In this document: one piece after another, positions 47,749-57,521 of the stretch
How the letters are laid out: each line of letters begins with the position of its first letter
Position numbering within the stretch: the stretch's first letter is position 1
Position numbers and translations under genes: made by a program
Notes under the pieces: model-generated
Seen by the model: only the letters and a program-made list of their open reading frames with translations
The model's database searches: none
Told to the model about the DNA's origin: nothing
DNA from: Lentilactobacillus senioris DSM 24302 = JCM 17472
Lineage (GTDB): Bacteria > Bacillota > Bacilli > Lactobacillales > Lactobacillaceae
Assembly: GCF_001436555.1 (NCBI RefSeq)
Contig: NZ_AYZR01000008.1
Location: 306,707 to 370,706 of the forward strand
DNA length: 64,000 nucleotides
Reading direction: 5' to 3'

Positions 47749-47782
47749 CAGCCATCTTCCGTCTGGAGGGTGGCTGTTTTTA
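47749..47782 (+). terminator. Terminator between rbfA and truB
   Basis: CAGCCATCTTCC pairs with GGAGGGTGGCTG (with G-T pairs), loop GTCT, then TTTTT. Confidence 0.8.
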
Positions 47783-47825
47783 TGTTATAATTTTGACTAA
47801 TAGTGTTTTAATATAGGAGATAAAA

Positions 47826-48734
47826 ATGGACGGATTAATTGCTCTGTATAAAGAACGTGGCATGACTAGCTTTGATGCGATTAGAGCGTTACGAAAAATT
47901 TTGCATACTAAAAAAATTGGACATACTGGAACCTTAGATCCAGATGTCGATGGAGTTTTACCAATTTGTGTGGGAGAAGCTACTAAAATTAGTGAAATTG
48001 TAATGAATTCCGGGAAAATTTACCGGGGGAGTATCACTTTAGGGCTTGCTACGGATACGGAAGATCTGTCTGGTAACGTAATTGAGCAACAAGCAATTAC
48101 GACTCCCCTTACCGATGATGAAATTAATGCAGTGTTAGCTCAGTTAACGGGGACAATTGAACAAATTCCCCCTATGTATTCTGCAGTTAAGGTTAACGGC
48201 CGCAAGCTATATGAATACGCTCGTGAGGGAATTGAAGTAGAACGTAAACCGCGAAAAATCACCGTTACTAGTTTTAAGCAATCCAAACCAGCTACTTATG
48301 ATACTGAACAACAACGACAAACCATTTATTTTGAAGTGGCTTGTTCTAAGGGAACTTATGTTAGAACCTTAGCTACTGATTTTGGCAAGTTGATTAATGT
48401 ACCTGCGGTGATGAGTGATCTTACTAGAATCCAAAGTGGTGGATTTAATATTGATCAAACCACGACATTACAACAGGTAGCTGAAGCTCAGGAAAATAAT
48501 GATTTGACTTCGGTTTTAAAACCATTAAATGAAGCCTTAAAGCAATTTCCAGAATTAAATATTGATGAAGCCCAAAATGAAAAGGTTCACCACGGCGCTT
48601 TTATTAAGGGCAATCAAGTAGATCCTAAACCAGAAATCGTTAGGATAATGTATCAAAATCAACTGCTAGCTCTTTATCGTTGGGACGTTGATAAAAAGCT
48701 ATACAGACCATATAAAATGTTTATTCATAGTTAG
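47826..48734 (+). CDS. truB: tRNA pseudouridine-55 synthase
   Basis: Makes pseudouridine 55 in the T-loop. 302 aa. Seen: LIALYKERGMTSFDAIRALR, KIGHTGTLDPDVDGVLPICV with catalytic Asp, QIPPMYSAVKVNGRKLYEYA, GTYVRTLATDFG. ATG 47826 follows TAGGAGA. 14 nt before ribF. Confidence 0.95.
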   Translation: MDGLIALYKERGMTSFDAIRALRKILHTKKIGHTGTLDPDVDGVLPICVGEATKISEIVMNSGKIYRGSITLGLATDTEDLSGNVIEQQAITTPLTDDEINAVLAQLTGTIEQIPPMYSAVKVNGRKLYEYAREGIEVERKPRKITVTSFKQSKPATYDTEQQRQTIYFEVACSKGTYVRTLATDFGKLINVPAVMSDLTRIQSGGFNIDQTTTLQQVAEAQENNDLTSVLKPLNEALKQFPELNIDEAQNEKVHHGAFIKGNQVDPKPEIVRIMYQNQLLALYRWDVDKKLYRPYKMFIHS

Positions 48735-48748
48735 GGGATCAGGGACTG

Positions 48749-49696
48749 ATGAAAGTAATTAAAATACACCATCCAATGGCAGATTCACTGCAATTTTCAG
48801 AGCCGGTTGTGTTAGCGATGGGCTTTTTTGATGGAATTCATTTGGGTCATCAACAAGTGATTAAAACTGCGGTTAACCGGGCTAAACAATTAGGAATTAA
48901 AGCTGCCGTGCTAACTTATGATCATCATCCGCAAGTTGTTTATAAGCGGTTAGATGAACATGATAGGCGTTATTTAACGTTACCAGAACAAAAATTTCAG
49001 CTTTTAGAGCAATTAGGAGTTGATCAAGTTTTTTTGATCAACTATTCTTATGCTTTTCAAGATCAGACTCCAGCAGAATTTATTCAAAACTACTTAGTAA
49101 GATTTAACGCACAGGTAGTAGTAGCCGGATTTGATCACACCTATGGTGAAAAGCAAATTGCTACTATGGAACGGCTACCTGAATTTAGTCAGGGACGATT
49201 TGAAATTATTACTGTTCCTAAATTGCAACAACAGGCCCAAAAGGTTAGTTCTACGGCAATTAAGGAATCACTGGATAGCGGTAATGTTACTTCGGTTAAT
49301 AAAATGTTAGGCCGTAACTTTACTACCATAGGCACCGTTGTTCACGGAGAACAAGTAGGCAGAACTATCGGTTATCCCACCATTAATGTAGAGCATAATC
49401 CACTCCAGTGGTTGCCTACGATTGGTATTTATGTTGTTCGAGTTAAGATCGGTGAAGTATGGTATCAGGGGATGGCTTCCATTGGCAAAAACGTTACTTT
49501 TTATAACGATCACCCCGTGACGGTGGAAATTAACCTATTAGATTTTAAGCAAAATGTTTATGGAGAAGTTGTAACGGTAGAGTGGTTAAAGTATTTGCGT
49601 GGAGAAGAAAAATTTGCCAGCGTTGAAGAATTAATTGATCAGCTACAAGTTGACGAACAAAATACTAGACAATTTTTCGGTACAAACTCAAATTAG
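48749..49696 (+). CDS. ribF: Bifunctional riboflavin kinase/FAD synthetase
   Basis: Converts riboflavin to FMN and FAD; FMN is the ligand of the riboswitch at 3972. 315 aa. Seen: VLAMGFFDGIHLGHQQVI in the adenylyltransferase domain, TYDHHPQVVY, STAIKESLDSGNV, then the kinase domain with GRTIGYPTINV and GIYVVRVKIG. The usual Asn-Val ordering is kept. ATG 48749 follows a weak GGGA SD. Its stop overlaps the first CIRCE-like element. Confidence 0.95.
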   Translation: MKVIKIHHPMADSLQFSEPVVLAMGFFDGIHLGHQQVIKTAVNRAKQLGIKAAVLTYDHHPQVVYKRLDEHDRRYLTLPEQKFQLLEQLGVDQVFLINYSYAFQDQTPAEFIQNYLVRFNAQVVVAGFDHTYGEKQIATMERLPEFSQGRFEIITVPKLQQQAQKVSSTAIKESLDSGNVTSVNKMLGRNFTTIGTVVHGEQVGRTIGYPTINVEHNPLQWLPTIGIYVVRVKIGEVWYQGMASIGKNVTFYNDHPVTVEINLLDFKQNVYGEVVTVEWLKYLRGEEKFASVEELIDQLQVDEQNTRQFFGTNSN

Positions 49697-49719
49697 CACT
49701 CTAACAAAATAATTGCTAA
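49693..49719 (+). promoter_or_regulatory. CIRCE-like element, upstream copy
   Basis: TTAGCACTC (49693-49701), 9-nt spacer, AATTGCTAA (49711-49719). The left arm is perfect; the right arm has two changes from GAGTGCTAA. The stop of ribF (TAG, 49694-49696) is inside it. It is the second, weaker CIRCE, lying 36 bp before the -35 box. Confidence 0.65.
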
Positions 49720-49736
49720 AAAAACGCTGATATTTC

Positions 49737-49770
49737 TTGACTAATTGGTAAGGGTTTGTTAGATTATAAA
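49737..49770 (+). promoter_or_regulatory. hrcA promoter
   Basis: -35 TTGACT (49737-49742); -10 candidates TAGATT (49760-49765, 17-bp spacer) or TATAAA (49765-49770, 22-bp spacer). It lies between the two CIRCE-like elements. Confidence 0.6.
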
Positions 49771-49776
49771 TGTGCC

Positions 49777-49803
49777 TTAGCACTTGAAAGAACAGAGTGC
49801 TAA
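49777..49803 (+). promoter_or_regulatory. CIRCE element (HrcA operator)
   Basis: TTAGCACTT-N9-GAGTGCTAA (49777-49803), one mismatch to the CIRCE consensus TTAGCACTC-N9-GAGTGCTAA. HrcA bound here represses hrcA-grpE-dnaK-dnaJ; it is 15 bp before the hrcA ATG and would be in the 5' leader. Confidence 0.95.
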
Positions 49804-49818
49804 AAAGAGGTGATAACT

Positions 49819-50856
49819 ATGTTGACGGATAGACAAAAAGCAATTCTTTCAGTGATTGTTCGTGATTATACTAATACTGGTAACCCAGTGGGTTCTAAAG
49901 CGCTGGCTTCAGAATTAAATACTCATGTTAGTTCTGCCACTGTCAGAAATGAAATGGCGGCTTTGGAGGAAAAGGGGTTAATTACCAAAACTCATTTTTC
50001 TTCAGGCAGGGTTCCATCCATGGAAGGTTATCGGTACTACGTTGATCATTTAGTACAACCTGATCCAATTGAAGATAGCGTCGAAGATATGATTAAGAAT
50101 TCCCTTCATGGCGAATTTAATCGAATTGACGAAATCATTCAAGAATCTGCCCGTGTTTTATCTGATTTAACCAATTATATGGCACTGACTTTTAACCCTG
50201 AGCGTAGTGATGATTTTAAGCTTGGCGGTTTTAGGTTGGTTAAATTAGATGAGCGCCAAGTAATGGCCATTTTGGTTACTCAAAATGGTCACGTTGAAAA
50301 TCAAGTTTTTCAATTAGGAGATGTCTCAAGTGAGCAGCTAGAGATCATTGTTAGAATCATTAATGATCAACTGGTTGGTAAATCCTTGAGTGAGGTTTCC
50401 AAGGCGCTTCAATTTGAATTGCCGGCTCTATTAGCACAATACGTGCATAGTCCGGATGGCTTTATAAAGATCTTTGGTGATATGTTAAATAACGCCAGCA
50501 AAGATCGGGTGCATGTTGGCGGTAAGTTGAATTTATTAAAGTTTGCTGAACGTCAAGATTTAGACTATCTAAAGCCTCTTTATAACTTATTAGATACTGG
50601 AGATGGGATGGCTAAAATTATTAATCCCGATTCTAATAAGGTTCAGGTTAAAATTGGTAGCGAATTACGCAACGATTTACTGAAAAACTACAGCATTATT
50701 ACCGGCACGTATGATTTAAAAGAATACGGTCAGGGAGTAATTGCTGTCTTGGGGCCTACTAGAATGCCATATTCTAAAGTGATTGGAATTGTAGGGGCCT
50801 TACAAGAAGAATTAACTAAAAAATTACTCGGTTACTACGAAAATGGTAATCGTTAA
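49819..50856 (+). CDS. hrcA: Heat-inducible repressor HrcA
   Basis: Represses class I heat-shock genes; its activity depends on GroE. 345 aa. Seen: N-terminal winged helix LTDRQKAILSVIVRDYTNTG, SSATVRNEMAALEEKGLI, THFSSGRVPSMEGYRYYVD, and the family C-terminal RMPYSKVIGIVGAL. ATG 49819 lies 5 nt after GAGGTGA; GTG 49810 overlaps this SD. First gene of the dnaK operon. Confidence 0.96.
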   Translation: MLTDRQKAILSVIVRDYTNTGNPVGSKALASELNTHVSSATVRNEMAALEEKGLITKTHFSSGRVPSMEGYRYYVDHLVQPDPIEDSVEDMIKNSLHGEFNRIDEIIQESARVLSDLTNYMALTFNPERSDDFKLGGFRLVKLDERQVMAILVTQNGHVENQVFQLGDVSSEQLEIIVRIINDQLVGKSLSEVSKALQFELPALLAQYVHSPDGFIKIFGDMLNNASKDRVHVGGKLNLLKFAERQDLDYLKPLYNLLDTGDGMAKIINPDSNKVQVKIGSELRNDLLKNYSIITGTYDLKEYGQGVIAVLGPTRMPYSKVIGIVGALQEELTKKLLGYYENGNR

Positions 50857-50876
50857 ATCGATTAGGAGGCGACAAA

Positions 50877-51443
50877 TTGGCTGAATTTAGTGAAGAAGCT
50901 AAGGATGAACAGGTTACTGATTCGCAAACTGATTCCACGGAAGATTCTCAAGATACTAATGCTGAAGCAAGTAAGGCTGAAAGCCAACAAGCTCAGGTTG
51001 ATGAGTTAACAGCGAAAATCGATGAGTTGGAAAATAAGTACTTGCGTGCAGAGGCTGAAATTCAAAATATTCAAAGCCACGCCAAAAAAGAGCAAGCTGA
51101 TTTGATTAAATATGGGGTACAGCCTTTGGCTAAAGATATCTTACCCATTATTGACAATTTAGAGCGAGCTCTTCAAGTAGAAGTGAGCGATGAAAGTGGT
51201 GAACAACTTAAAAAAGGTGTTTCCATGGTATCTGACCATCTAATTAGTGCAATGAAGGACAACGGAGTTGAACTATTGGATGTGTTGGGCAAACCGTTTG
51301 ATCCACAGTTTAGCCAAGCAATCCAAACGGTCCCAGCTGATGACGATCATCCAGCTGATACGGTGGTTTCAGTTCTACAAGCTGGTTACAAACTCAAAGA
51401 CCGGGTTTTACGGCCGGCAATGGTAGTTGTCGCTGCTGATTAA
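50877..51443 (+). CDS. grpE: Nucleotide exchange factor GrpE
   Basis: DnaK exchange factor. 188 aa. An acidic, low-complexity N-terminus (about 1-45) precedes a long coiled coil (ELENKYLRAEAEIQNIQ) and the beta-wing domain (GVELLDVLGKPFDPQFSQAI, VLQAGYKLKDRVLRPAMVVV). TTG 50877 follows TTAGGAGG. Confidence 0.95.
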   Translation: MAEFSEEAKDEQVTDSQTDSTEDSQDTNAEASKAESQQAQVDELTAKIDELENKYLRAEAEIQNIQSHAKKEQADLIKYGVQPLAKDILPIIDNLERALQVEVSDESGEQLKKGVSMVSDHLISAMKDNGVELLDVLGKPFDPQFSQAIQTVPADDDHPADTVVSVLQAGYKLKDRVLRPAMVVVAAD

Positions 51444-51479
51444 GATTATCAAATAATAAATAAAAAAGAGGTTTTATTA

Positions 51480-53312
51480 ATGGCAAGTAATAAAATTATC
51501 GGTATTGATTTAGGTACCACAAACTCCGCAGTTGCGGTTTTAGAAGGTAACGAACCTAAGATTATTCCTAATCCAGAAGGTTCTAGAACTACTCCTTCAG
51601 TAGTTGCGTTTAAAGACGGTCAACCACAAGTTGGGGAAGTAGCTAAGCGTCAAGAAATTACTAATCCTAATACTGTGATCTCTATTAAGAGTCATATGGG
51701 TGAAGAAGGTTACACCGTTGATATCGACGGAAAGAAATACACCCCTCAACAAATTTCAGCTATGATCTTGCAATACATTAAAGGCTTTGCTGAAGACTAC
51801 TTGGGTGACACTGTTGAAAAAGCAGTTATTACTGTTCCTGCTTACTTTAACGATGCTCAACGTCAAGCAACCAAAGATGCTGGTAAGATTGCAGGATTGG
51901 AAGTTGAACGAATTATTAACGAACCAACCGCCGCTGCATTAGCTTACGGTCTTGATAAGCAAGAAAAAGATGAAAAAGTTTTAGTATATGACCTTGGTGG
52001 TGGTACTTTCGATGTTTCCGTCCTTGAATTAGGCGACGGGGTTTTCCAAGTACTTTCAACTAATGGTGATACTCACCTTGGTGGGGATGACTTTGATAAG
52101 CGTATCATGGATTGGTTAATCGATAACTTCAAGGCTGAAAACGGCGTTGATTTATCCCAAGACAAGATGGCTTTACAACGACTAAAAGATGCTGCTGAAA
52201 AAGCTAAGAAGGATTTATCTGGGGTTACTGAAACTGAAATCAGCTTACCATTTATTTCTGCCGGTGCTAATGGTCCTTTGCATTTGCAAACTACTTTAAC
52301 CCGGGCTAAGTTCAATGAATTAACTTCAGATTTAGTTGAAAAAACAAAAGTATCATTTGATAACGCACTAAAAGATGCTGGTCTTTCAACTTCTGATATT
52401 GATCAAGTTATCTTAAATGGTGGTTCTACTCGGATTCCTGCCGTTCAAGAAGCCGTTAAGTCATGGACTGGTAAAGAATCTAACCGTTCCATCAACCCTG
52501 ATGAAGCCGTTGCTTTAGGGGCTGCCGTTCAAGGTGGGGTTATTACCGGTGATGTTAAAGACGTTGTCTTGCTTGATGTTACTCCATTATCATTGGGTAT
52601 TGAAACTATGGGTGGCGTGTTCACTAAGTTGATTGATAGAAATACTACTATCCCAACTAGCAAGTCACAAGTCTTCTCAACTGCTGCTGATAACCAACCA
52701 GCCGTTGATATCCATGTCCTCCAAGGTGAACGTCCAATGGCCGCAGATGACAAGACATTGGGTCAATTCCAATTAACTGACATTCCTGCTGCTCCTAGAG
52801 GGGTTCCTCAAATTGAAGTTACCTTTGATATTGACAAGAACGGGATTGTTAACGTTTCTGCCAAGGATAAGGGAACTGGTAAAGAACAAAAGATCACCAT
52901 CCAAGATTCATCTGGTTTAGATGATGCTGAAATTGATCGGATGATGAAGGAAGCTCAAGAAAACGAAGAAGCTGATAAGAAACGTAAAGAAGCAGCTGAT
53001 TTGAATAATGAAGTTGACCAATTAATCTTCCAAACTGATAAGACCCTTGAAGAAGTTAAAGACAAAGTTTCTGAAGATGAAATCAAGAAGGCTACTGACG
53101 TTCGTGATGAATTGAAGAAGGCTCGTGAAGATAATAACGTTGACGAAATGAAAGCTAAGAAAGACGAATTGACTAAGATTGCCCAAGATCTTGCAGTTAA
53201 GTTATACCAACAACAAGATAATAGTCAAGAAGCTCAAGGCGCAGCTGACAATGGTAACGATGATGGTACTGTTGATGGTGACTTTAGCGAAGTTAACGAT
53301 GACAAAAAATAA
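51480..53312 (+). CDS. dnaK: Chaperone DnaK (Hsp70)
   Basis: ATP-dependent chaperone. 610 aa. Seen: [63 protein letters not shown] and the substrate domain with [17 protein letters not shown]. It lacks the 24-residue ATPase insertion of Gram-negative DnaK, as expected in Gram-positives. The C-terminus is acidic (ending SEVNDDKK). Codon use looks more biased than in its neighbours, fitting high expression. Confidence 0.97.
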   Translation: MASNKIIGIDLGTTNSAVAVLEGNEPKIIPNPEGSRTTPSVVAFKDGQPQVGEVAKRQEITNPNTVISIKSHMGEEGYTVDIDGKKYTPQQISAMILQYIKGFAEDYLGDTVEKAVITVPAYFNDAQRQATKDAGKIAGLEVERIINEPTAAALAYGLDKQEKDEKVLVYDLGGGTFDVSVLELGDGVFQVLSTNGDTHLGGDDFDKRIMDWLIDNFKAENGVDLSQDKMALQRLKDAAEKAKKDLSGVTETEISLPFISAGANGPLHLQTTLTRAKFNELTSDLVEKTKVSFDNALKDAGLSTSDIDQVILNGGSTRIPAVQEAVKSWTGKESNRSINPDEAVALGAAVQGGVITGDVKDVVLLDVTPLSLGIETMGGVFTKLIDRNTTIPTSKSQVFSTAADNQPAVDIHVLQGERPMAADDKTLGQFQLTDIPAAPRGVPQIEVTFDIDKNGIVNVSAKDKGTGKEQKITIQDSSGLDDAEIDRMMKEAQENEEADKKRKEAADLNNEVDQLIFQTDKTLEEVKDKVSEDEIKKATDVRDELKKAREDNNVDEMKAKKDELTKIAQDLAVKLYQQQDNSQEAQGAADNGNDDGTVDGDFSEVNDDKK

Positions 53313-53322
53313 ACCCTAATGT

Positions 53323-53357
53323 AAGAAGCCAAGACTATTGAGTTTTGGCTTCTTATT
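53323..53357 (+). terminator. Terminator between dnaK and dnaJ
   Basis: AAGAAGCCAA and TTGGCTTCTT pair around an 12-nt loop; Ts are few. It would lower dnaJ relative to dnaK. Confidence 0.65.
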
Positions 53358-53413
53358 GAAATGTGGTATTCTATTTTAGAAGTTTAACATTTTTAGTGAG
53401 ATGGGAGTTACGC

Positions 53414-54541
53414 ATGGCAAATAAGGATTATTATGAAGTCCTGGGAGTTTCTCGGGATGCCAGCGACGATGAGATCAAGAAGGCTTATCGAAAGCTATCG
53501 AAAAAATATCATCCAGATATTAATAAGGCACCTGATGCTGAAGCTAAGTTCAAGGAAGTTACAGAAGCTTACGAAGTCTTAGGAGATAAGCAAAAGAGAG
53601 CTAATTACGATCAATATGGTTCTGCTGATGGTCCCCAAGGATTTGGTGGCGCGGGTGGCGGCTTTGGCGGCGGCTTTGACGGTGGTGGCTTCGGCTTTGA
53701 TGACATCTTCAGTTCGTTCTTTGGTGGTGGCCAACGCCAAGCTGATCCGACAGCACCACAACGGGGTCGTGATCTACAATATGAAATGAATTTGAAATTC
53801 GAAGAAGCTATCTTTGGAAAGAAGACCCGCATTAAGTATAACCGCGAAGCGGAGTGTGATACTTGTAAGGGTTCTGGTGCTAAACCAGGAACTTCTCCAA
53901 TTAAATGTACGAACTGTGGCGGAGCTGGTTTTGTTACTGTTGAAACTAATACTCCACTGGGTCGGATGCAAAGTCGTCAAGAATGCCCAGTTTGTCATGG
54001 GACTGGTAAAGAAATTAAGGAAAAATGCCCAACTTGTGATGGCCGTGGTAAGGTTGATGAACGTCATGAAATTGATGTTACTGTCCCTGCCGGAATTGAA
54101 GATGGTCAACAAATGAGACTTCAAGGACAAGGCGATGTCGGTGCTAACGGTGGACCTTATGGTGATTTGTACATCGTATTTTACGTCCAACCAAGTAAAG
54201 ACTTTAAACGTGATGGTTCAACCATTTACTTCGACCAACCAATTAGTTTTGCTACCGCTGCGTTAGGCGGCACAGTTAAAACTAAAACCGTTCATGGTGA
54301 TGTTGAGTTAACGATTCCTGCTGGTACCCAAACTGGGACTACCTTTAAGTTGAAGGGCAAAGGTGCCCCTAAACTTCGAGGAAACGGTAATGGTGATGAA
54401 CGAGTTAAGGTAGCAATTACTACTCCTAAATCACTGAATAAATCTCAAAAAGATGCCTTAAAAGCATTTGCTGAAGCTAGTGGTGAAAAACCAAGTAGCA
54501 AAGGCGGCAATATTTTCGATAAATTAAAGGGCAAAAAATAA
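53414..54541 (+). CDS. dnaJ: Co-chaperone DnaJ
   Basis: Stimulates DnaK ATPase and binds unfolded protein. 375 aa. Domains: J domain with HPD ([10 protein letters not shown]), Gly/Phe-rich linker (about 75-110), four CxxCxGxG zinc repeats (about 148-213; [32 protein letters not shown]), C-terminal substrate domains. ATG 53414 is the usual start; longer upstream reading is non-coding. 100 nt separate it from dnaK. Confidence 0.97.
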   Translation: MANKDYYEVLGVSRDASDDEIKKAYRKLSKKYHPDINKAPDAEAKFKEVTEAYEVLGDKQKRANYDQYGSADGPQGFGGAGGGFGGGFDGGGFGFDDIFSSFFGGGQRQADPTAPQRGRDLQYEMNLKFEEAIFGKKTRIKYNREAECDTCKGSGAKPGTSPIKCTNCGGAGFVTVETNTPLGRMQSRQECPVCHGTGKEIKEKCPTCDGRGKVDERHEIDVTVPAGIEDGQQMRLQGQGDVGANGGPYGDLYIVFYVQPSKDFKRDGSTIYFDQPISFATAALGGTVKTKTVHGDVELTIPAGTQTGTTFKLKGKGAPKLRGNGNGDERVKVAITTPKSLNKSQKDALKAFAEASGEKPSSKGGNIFDKLKGKK

Positions 54542-54549
54542 CTAACTAA

Positions 54550-54583
54550 AAGTTTAAGGACAAAGTTCCTTAAGCTTTTTTGT
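54550..54583 (+). terminator. Terminator after dnaJ
   Basis: AAGTTTAAGGA and TCCTTAAGCTT pair with one mismatch, followed by six Ts. Confidence 0.8.
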
Positions 54584-54620
54584 TAATTCGGCGGTAAGAT
54601 GCTTTATTAAAGCCGTTTTG

Positions 54621-54631
54621 ATTGTTATAAT
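54621..54631 (+). promoter_or_regulatory. lepA promoter, extended -10
   Basis: TGT-TATAAT (TG at 54623, TATAAT at 54626-54631). Transcription would start near 54638, ruling out an upstream ATG at 54635. Confidence 0.7.
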
Positions 54632-54664
54632 GGTTTGAATACGTATGAAAGTGAGATTAACAAC

Positions 54665-56503
54665 ATGGATTTAGAACAAATGGCAGAGCACCAAAAATAT
54701 ATTCGGAATTTTTCCATCGTTGCTCACATCGATCATGGTAAATCAACCTTAGCTGATCGAATTTTGGAACTAACTGATACCGTTTCCAAACGAGATATGA
54801 AGGATCAACTTCTTGATAATATGGAATTGGAACGGGAACGGGGAATTACGATTAAGCTAAATGCGGTTGAGCTAACTTACCATTCTCAAGATGGTCATGA
54901 TTATGAGTTACATTTAATTGATACACCAGGACACGTGGATTTCTCTTATGAAGTATCTCGTAGCCTCGCAGCCTGCGAAGGGGCTGTGCTGGTAGTCGAT
55001 GCGGCCCAAGGTGTTGAAGCGCAAACGTTAGCTAATGTTTATTTGGCTTTAGACGATGATTTAGAAATCGTGCCGGTTATTAATAAAATTGACTTACCCT
55101 CCGCTGATCCTGAAAAGGTCAAACAAGAAATTGAAGACGTTATTGGAATTGATGCTGAGGATGCTGTTTTAGCTAGTGCGAAAAAGGGGATCGGAATTGA
55201 GGATTTATTAGAGCAGATTGTCCATAAAATTCCAGCTCCGGATGGAGAATTACGCAAACCGTTAAAAGCTTTAGTATTTGACTCCGTGTATGACGATTAC
55301 CGCGGAGTGGTTCTTAGTGTGCGATTATTTGAAGGAACCGTTAAGCCTGGTGATAAAATCCGCTTAATGAACAGTGGTAGTGAATACGAAGTCACTGAAG
55401 TGGGAGTTAACTCTCCTAGTCCCGTTAAACGAGATTATTTAATGTCTGGTGATGTAGGTTATATTACCGCTAGTATCAAAGACATCACCCAAACACGAGT
55501 GGGTGATACTGTCACTAATGCTAATGATCAAGCAGATGAAGCATTACCAGGGTATCGGGAAATGAACCCGATGGTTTATGCTGGTCTTTATCCTACTGAT
55601 AACGCTAAGTTTGATGATTTACGAGAAGCCTTGGAAAAACTTAAGTTAAATGATGCGGCATTGGAATTTGAACCTGAAGCTTCTCAAGCTTTGGGATTTG
55701 GTTTTCGGTGTGGGTTCTTAGGATTATTGCATATGGACGTAGTGCAAGAACGTCTGGAACGAGAATTTAATTTAGACTTAATTACCACCGCTCCTTCTGT
55801 AACTTATCGAGTTAACATGGCAGATGGTAGTGTTAAAACAGTTGATAATCCAGCGGATATGCCAGATGTTTCAGCAATGAAGTCAATTGAAGAACCCTAT
55901 GTTAAGGCGTCCATTATGGTTCCTAATGACTACGTAGGGGCAGTCATGGAACTTTGCCAACATCGACGGGGCGAATTTGATACTATGGAATATTTAGACG
56001 AGTATCGAGTAAACGTGATCTATTACATGCCATTATCTGAAATTATTTTTGATTTCTTTGATAAGTTAAAATCAAGCACTAAAGGTTATGCTTCTCTAGA
56101 TTACGAATTAGCTGGGTACCGACCAAGTGATTTAGTAAAAATTGATATTTTATTAAATAGTGATAAGGTGGATGCATTAAGCTTTATCGCTCACCGTCAA
56201 TTTGCTGCAGATCGAGGCAGAGAAATTACTTCGAAACTAAAAACTATTATTCCCCGACAAAACTTTGAAATTCCAGTACAAGCTGCAATTGGTTCTAAGA
56301 TCGTGGCTAGAACGAATATTAAGGCTTATCGTAAGGATGTTACCGCTAAAATTCACACTGGTGATCCTGATCGGCGAGCTAAGTTATTAGATAAACAAAA
56401 ACGTGGTAAAAAGCGGATGAAATCAGTTGGTAAGGTGGAAATTCCACAGCAAGCTTTCATGGCAGTTTTACAGACCGGAGACGACGAAAGTGGCGCCAAA
56501 TAG
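54665..56503 (+). CDS. lepA: Elongation factor 4 (LepA)
   Basis: Ribosomal back-translocase GTPase, 612 aa, typical length. Seen: [48 protein letters not shown], then EF-G-like domains and the LepA C-terminal domain ([20 protein letters not shown]). ATG 54665 is chosen because the promoter and the family length fit; an ATG at 54635 lies before the predicted transcript start. Confidence 0.96.
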   Translation: MDLEQMAEHQKYIRNFSIVAHIDHGKSTLADRILELTDTVSKRDMKDQLLDNMELERERGITIKLNAVELTYHSQDGHDYELHLIDTPGHVDFSYEVSRSLAACEGAVLVVDAAQGVEAQTLANVYLALDDDLEIVPVINKIDLPSADPEKVKQEIEDVIGIDAEDAVLASAKKGIGIEDLLEQIVHKIPAPDGELRKPLKALVFDSVYDDYRGVVLSVRLFEGTVKPGDKIRLMNSGSEYEVTEVGVNSPSPVKRDYLMSGDVGYITASIKDITQTRVGDTVTNANDQADEALPGYREMNPMVYAGLYPTDNAKFDDLREALEKLKLNDAALEFEPEASQALGFGFRCGFLGLLHMDVVQERLEREFNLDLITTAPSVTYRVNMADGSVKTVDNPADMPDVSAMKSIEEPYVKASIMVPNDYVGAVMELCQHRRGEFDTMEYLDEYRVNVIYYMPLSEIIFDFFDKLKSSTKGYASLDYELAGYRPSDLVKIDILLNSDKVDALSFIAHRQFAADRGREITSKLKTIIPRQNFEIPVQAAIGSKIVARTNIKAYRKDVTAKIHTGDPDRRAKLLDKQKRGKKRMKSVGKVEIPQQAFMAVLQTGDDESGAK

Positions 56504-56539
56504 GCATTTTGCTTTTTGGAAAAAGTCCATAAATGCGGT

Positions 56540-56560
56540 TTTTCCTACCATTTTCCTACC
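56540..56560. repeat. Two tandem TTTTCCTACC units
   Basis: TTTTCCTACC at 56540-56549 and again at 56551-56560, 11-bp period, between lepA and the unknown minus-strand gene. They could be remnants of integrase arm sites or simply chance; no integrase gene is present. Confidence 0.5.
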
Positions 56561-56565
56561 TGATA

Positions 56566-56592
56566 CAAAAAAACGACCATTACTGGTCGTTT
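56566..56592 (-). terminator. Terminator for the minus-strand unknown gene
   Basis: AAACGACCA and TGGTCGTTT pair; on the minus strand a seven-T run follows. Confidence 0.8.
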
Positions 56593-56596
56593 CAAG

Positions 56597-56992
56597 CTAG
56601 CCAATGCGCATTTCGGTAATAATTTCAGTATCAATAACTGGTTGCTGGTTATCATCTAAATGGGTTTTTAACCTATTTAATAAGTGACGAGCCGTTAGCG
56701 CTTTGTCGAAGTCCTGTTTGGACATAGAATTTAAAATGTTTTTATCTTGGGATTGGTTTAATAAAACTCGATCTAAAATAAGATCAGGAGAAGTTACGGA
56801 GAGAATGTTTATGATTGCTTTAATTGCAACTGCTCCGTTTTTAAGGTGCTGAGAATCAATATTATCTCGATAAAATAATTGTCGACCTTCAAAGATAGGA
56901 GCACTTTGAGTTCCTTCAAGAGTAGCGACGTAATTGATTTCTACTGTATCTGGCTTGATCTTATTAATAAAAGAAATTTTAAATAGTTGCAT
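56597..56992 (-). CDS. Protein of unknown function
   Basis: 131-aa protein I do not recognise. Start ATG at 56992, 5 nt after GGAGG; the TTG start further upstream overlaps that SD. It begins MQLFKISFINKIKPDTVEIN, has no signal or membrane segment, is of mixed charge, and ends IITEMRIG. The IKAIINILSVTSPDLILDR core suggests a helical segment. It is a single gene between lepA and the unknown gene at 57120. Function not assigned; could be a lineage-specific protein. Confidence 0.7.
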   Translation of the reverse strand: MQLFKISFINKIKPDTVEINYVATLEGTQSAPIFEGRQLFYRDNIDSQHLKNGAVAIKAIINILSVTSPDLILDRVLLNQSQDKNILNSMSKQDFDKALTARHLLNRLKTHLDDNQQPVIDTEIITEMRIG

Positions 56993-57119
56993 GATATCCT
57001 CCGCCAATTGGATTAATAAATTTTTAACTGGAAATCATTCCGAATATGGTTTATTTTATATCATAACACGTTTCTTTTTTTCTTGACGAAAGGTTATCGT
57101 TAATTAACGTAATACTTTA

Positions 57120-57446
57120 ATGAGTGAGGAGGTGGCCACAATTTTAGAAAGAACAAAGCAATTTTTGACCGATAATGGTTATAAGTATAAAAAAGAATAC
57201 ATGCGTCCGTTATTGACGCCTGCTAATATTTATATTTTCAAATTTGGGCGTGAAAAGCTAGATAATCGACTAATTATTCGTTATGACCATAAATGGACTG
57301 GGCGGCAACGAATTAAAGAAATCGATTTAAGGTTACACAAGCAACGACACCCACGTGTTTTTGCGACCGAAACAGATTTATTGGGTTATTTAGAAGACCA
57401 TCTTCTAAGTCATGAAGCAAAGGTTCACGATAACGAGACTAGTTAA
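57120..57446 (+). CDS. Small protein of unknown function with unusual start
   Basis: Up to 108 aa; I do not recognise it. It is basic and hydrophilic, with KYKKEYMRPLLTPANIYIFK and HKWTGRQRIKEIDLRLHKQR. No signal or membrane helix. The ATG at 57120 has no SD before it; the GAGGAGG at 57126-57132 lies inside the frame and points to an ATT at 57141 (8 nt), which would give a 101-aa product. A TTGACG -35 at 57083 makes a leaderless ATG conceivable. Terminator at 57463 follows. Confidence 0.7.
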   Translation: MSEEVATILERTKQFLTDNGYKYKKEYMRPLLTPANIYIFKFGREKLDNRLIIRYDHKWTGRQRIKEIDLRLHKQRHPRVFATETDLLGYLEDHLLSHEAKVHDNETS

Positions 57447-57462
57447 AATGAAAATTCTAAAG

Positions 57463-57490
57463 AAGCATCTCGTTAAAAGATGCTTTTTTT
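57463..57490 (+). terminator. Terminator after the unknown gene
   Basis: AAGCATCT and AGATGCTT pair around CGTTAAA, followed by seven Ts. Confidence 0.85.
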
Positions 57491-57521
57491 GTATTTTAAA
57501 TTAAGCCTGGGAGGGTATTTT

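Noticed and set aside
53814-54116. 100-aa ORF overlapping dnaJ on the plus strand
   Set aside because: Frame shadow of the zinc-finger region; no SD, and dnaJ is unambiguous.
53774-54190. 138-aa minus-strand ORF in dnaJ
   Set aside because: Antisense shadow of dnaJ; no SD or family motifs.
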